Part shown: in pieces, positions 5,386 to 7,746 of the stretch
Numbering within the stretch: position 1 is the stretch's first letter
How the letters are laid out: every line of letters begins with the position of its first letter
Origin: Porphyromonadaceae bacterium UBA4277
GTDB lineage: Bacteria > Bacteroidota > Bacteroidia > Bacteroidales > Muribaculaceae
DNA length: 7,746 bases
Direction of reading: 5' to 3'
Assembly (NCBI GenBank): GCA_002395965.1
Contig: DGVT01000056.1
Span: 1 to 7,746, forward strand
Notes under the pieces: generated by a model
Databases searched by the model: none
Seen by the model: only the letters and a program-made list of their open reading frames with translations
What the model was told of the DNA's origin: nothing
Translations under genes and position numbers: made by a program

Positions 5386-7746
5386 TTACACGTTGACGTT
5401 AGTAGTAAAAACCAGTTCAAGGTCTTTGAGCTTGTCGATGACTTGCTTGTCGAGATGCAGCTTTAGTGCCGATTTGAGATCGACGTGGCGGGCAGTCATC
5501 ACGTCACGCACGCGGAAGTATAGGTCGCAGTCATAGCCCTTACCATTGCCTGAATATTGCTTGATGGCATCTAATTTGCTGATGTCCTGGTCGTCAACGC
5601 TGATGCGCACGCTGCTCACCATCTTCCCTTTTAAGTCTTCGAGTAGCGAGATGGAGTGAATGTTAAAGTCCACGCCTTCGCCATAGCGGCGTTTGCTGTA
5701 GGCGCCTCTGACCACAATGGGTGTTCCCTTGACTCCATATTTTGCGTAGTCGATGAAATTCTGCCCGAAGAGCATAATTTCGAACGAACTTGTGTAGTCT
5801 TCGATTTTGAGGATGCCGAACTGTCCGCGTTTTCCCATGCGGGTCTGATAGTCAACAACTAATCCGCCTATTATCAGTTCCCGGTCTAATTGCGACGTCA
5901 TTTCAGGCATTTGACTCAGGCGTGTGTTGCAGCCGTAGTTGATTTCGATGAAATAGGGGTCGAGCGGGTGTGCAGAGAGGTACATTCCCACCAGATCTTT
6001 CTCCTTGTCTAAGCGTTCGAGGATGTTCCACGGCTCGGCCTGTGGAATGGGAGGCTTGGCCACTTCGATGGGCTCGATGTCGCAAAACAATGAGTTTTGC
6101 ATCGACGACTGTCCGGCCTGGAATCGCTGTCCGAAGCGCATGATCACATCGCTGAAGGACTCGTCGCGCTGGTTTTTCTCGAAGAAGGCTTCGCGAGTCA
6201 CGTCGGGCAGTGAATCGAATGTTCCCGACAGGGCGAACGATTCGATCGCACGGCGGTTGCAGGCGCTCAGGTTGATGCGTTCGACCAAGTCATAGATGTC
6301 TTTGAACGGGCCATTCTTCTCGCGCTCTTCGATAATGGCATCCACGGTGTTGCGTCCCACGCCCTTGATGCCGCCCAAGCCGAAGCGTATGTCGCCATGC
6401 TTGTTGGCACTGAAGTTCTTGTAGCTCTCGTTGATGTCGGGTCCCTTGACCTCGATGCCCATGGCCTTGCACTCGTCCATGAACTTTGAAAGCTTTTCCA
6501 CGTCGTTAAGGTTGCGACTCAGCACTGCGGCCATATATTCGCTCGGGTAGTTGGCCTTGAGGTAGGCCGTCTGGTAAGCCACCCAGCTGTAGCATGTGGC
6601 GTGCGACTTGTTGAAGGCGTAGGAGGCAAACTTTTTCCAGTCTTCCCAAATCTTGTTGAGCACCTTGTGGTCGTAGCCGTTTTTCTCGCCACCTTCATAG
6701 AATAGTCCTTCAAGGTGGTTCATCTTGTCGATTTGCTTCTTGCCCATGGCTTTGCGCAGTGTGTCGCTCTGGCCGCGTGTGAATCCGGCTAACTGGCGCG
6801 ACAGGAGCATCACTTGCTCTTGATACACGGTGATGCCATAAGTGTCTTTGAGGTATTTCTCCATGCATGGGATGTCGTAAACGATGGGCTCGTCGCCATG
6901 TTTGCGCTTGATGAACTGCGGGATGTAGTCCATGGGTCCCGGGCGGTAGAGGGCATTCATTGCAATCAGGTCTTCGAAGGTGCTGGGCTGCAGCTCGATG
7001 AGATACTTTTGCATTCCTGCCGACTCAAACTGGAACGTGCCTGTCGTGCGGCCTTCGCAATAGAGTTTGTAGGTCTTGGGGTCATCGATGGGTATTTTCT
7101 CAATGTCGAGGTCTATGCCGCGGGTCTGCTTGATGTTTGACAGGGCCTCCATGATAATCGACAGTGTCTTCAGTCCTAAGAAGTCCATCTTGATAAGGCC
7201 TGTTGACTCAATCACGCTACCCTCATATTGTGTGACAATCATTTTCTCGCCGTCCTTGTCGGTGGCTGTGCTCACTGGCACCCAGTCGGTGATGTCGTCG
7301 CGGCCGATGATCACGCCGCAGGCGTGAACACCCGTGTTGCGCACGTTGCCTTCCAGCTTCTCGGCATATTGTATGGTGTTTGACACTTTGGGGTCTTTGC
7401 TCTTTAACTCGGCTGCAAATTCCGGGAAGCATTTCAGGCAGTTCTTGATGCTGATTTTGTATTTCTTGCCCGGCTTCTCTTCGGGCATGCCATTCGGGCT
7501 GCTTGGAATCATCTTTGCCAAGCGGTCGCTTTCAGGAATGGGAAGGTCCTCGACCCGCGCCACGTCTTTGATGGCCATTTTGGCCGCCATGGTGCCGTAG
7601 GTGATGATGTGTGCCACTTTCTCGGCTCCGTATTTCTCGGTGACATATTTCAGCACGGCAGCACGTCCGTCGTCGTCGAAATCGACGTCGATATCAGGCA
7701 GCGAGATGCGGTCGGGGTTCAGGAAACGCTCAAACAGCAGGTCATA
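5386..7746 (-). CDS. dnaE: DNA polymerase III alpha subunit, C-terminal 786 residues (partial at right edge)
   Basis: Catalytic subunit of the replicative polymerase. The frame is open to the edge, so the N-terminus (PHP domain and start of the palm, probably some 450-480 residues) is missing; nothing suggests a broken gene. Numbering from the edge: LPDIDVDF (16-23) carries the first catalytic aspartates D18 and D20, equivalent to E. coli D401 and D403; IKMDFLGL (185-192) supplies the third, D188 (E. coli D555). Fingers and palm motifs follow: ALYRPGPM (265-272), TVYQEQVM (306-313), LRKAMGKK (330-337) and FNKSHATCYSWVAYQTAYLK (378-397). A helix-hairpin-helix follows at about 455-464 (FGLGGIKGVG). 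QNSLF at 550-554 fits an internal beta-clamp binding motif, and an OB fold lies at about 624-700. The layout is DnaE type, not PolC. GTG at 7656 is internal, not the start. It is followed by trxA. Confidence 0.97.
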   Translation of the reverse strand, partial: YDLLFERFLNPDRISLPDIDVDFDDDGRAAVLKYVTEKYGAEKVAHIITYGTMAAKMAIKDVARVEDLPIPESDRLAKMIPSSPNGMPEEKPGKKYKISIKNCLKCFPEFAAELKSKDPKVSNTIQYAEKLEGNVRNTGVHACGVIIGRDDITDWVPVSTATDKDGEKMIVTQYEGSVIESTGLIKMDFLGLKTLSIIMEALSNIKQTRGIDLDIEKIPIDDPKTYKLYCEGRTTGTFQFESAGMQKYLIELQPSTFEDLIAMNALYRPGPMDYIPQFIKRKHGDEPIVYDIPCMEKYLKDTYGITVYQEQVMLLSRQLAGFTRGQSDTLRKAMGKKQIDKMNHLEGLFYEGGEKNGYDHKVLNKIWEDWKKFASYAFNKSHATCYSWVAYQTAYLKANYPSEYMAAVLSRNLNDVEKLSKFMDECKAMGIEVKGPDINESYKNFSANKHGDIRFGLGGIKGVGRNTVDAIIEEREKNGPFKDIYDLVERINLSACNRRAIESFALSGTFDSLPDVTREAFFEKNQRDESFSDVIMRFGQRFQAGQSSMQNSLFCDIEPIEVAKPPIPQAEPWNILERLDKEKDLVGMYLSAHPLDPYFIEINYGCNTRLSQMPEMTSQLDRELIIGGLVVDYQTRMGKRGQFGILKIEDYTSSFEIMLFGQNFIDYAKYGVKGTPIVVRGAYSKRRYGEGVDFNIHSISLLEDLKGKMVSSVRISVDDQDISKLDAIKQYSGNGKGYDCDLYFRVRDVMTARHVDLKSALKLHLDKQVIDKLKDLELVFTTNVNV
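6085..6099 (-). other. Predicted beta-clamp binding motif (QNSLF) within dnaE
   Basis: This codes for Gln-Asn-Ser-Leu-Phe, matching the clamp-binding pattern Qxx(L/M)F. It sits between the helix-hairpin-helix region and the OB fold, where E. coli alpha has its internal QADMF motif. Placement and sequence both agree; binding itself is inferred. Confidence 0.7.

Noticed and set aside
7657..7746. Reading the polymerase as starting at GTG 7656
   Set aside because: The frame continues open for 30 more codons to the window edge and encodes LPDIDVDF with two catalytic aspartates, so the gene is simply cut by the window.

Overview
The window looks like ordinary chromosome of a gut-type Bacteroidales bacterium, probably near Prevotellaceae or Muribaculaceae. 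Supporting signs are Bacteroidetes-style -7 boxes (TAnnTTTG) ahead of three genes, A/T-rich leaders without clear Shine-Dalgarno sites, a dnaE-trxA pair, and a Sec-secreted protein ending in a two-repeat dockerin-like domain of a kind common in that group. The assignment comes from motif recognition, not from a database search.

Layout, left to right. Positions 1-121 are a patchwork of short tandem repeats (8-mer, 7-mer and 9-mer, three copies each, plus a repeated 16-17-mer) lying downstream of pta. Phosphate acetyltransferase (pta, minus, 138-1157) is divergent from a LysE-family exporter (plus, 1423-2082); the 265 bp between them carry one -7 box for each direction. The exporter converges on a membrane-anchored calcineurin-like metallophosphoesterase (minus, 2135-3220). 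Next is a 512-residue secreted dockerin-like protein (minus, 3326-4864). It has its own -7 box upstream and a near-ideal hairpin downstream. Thioredoxin (trxA, minus, 5026-5340) and the C-terminal two thirds of the replicative polymerase DnaE (minus, 5386 to the right edge) follow. These two are 45 bp apart and probably share a transcript that ends at a hairpin at 4962-4997.

How the genes relate. Pta (acetate fermentation), DnaE (replication) and thioredoxin (redox) are housekeeping. The exporter and phosphoesterase are conserved-type envelope genes of unknown substrate. The dockerin-like gene is the one accessory-looking element: it is visibly more A+T rich, lies alone between two hairpins, and encodes a duplicated beta-rich module. 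I see no defence system, transposon, phage gene, tRNA, rRNA or CRISPR array. The observations most worth following are the composite repeat patch and the dockerin-like protein. I found no convincing new multi-gene system.
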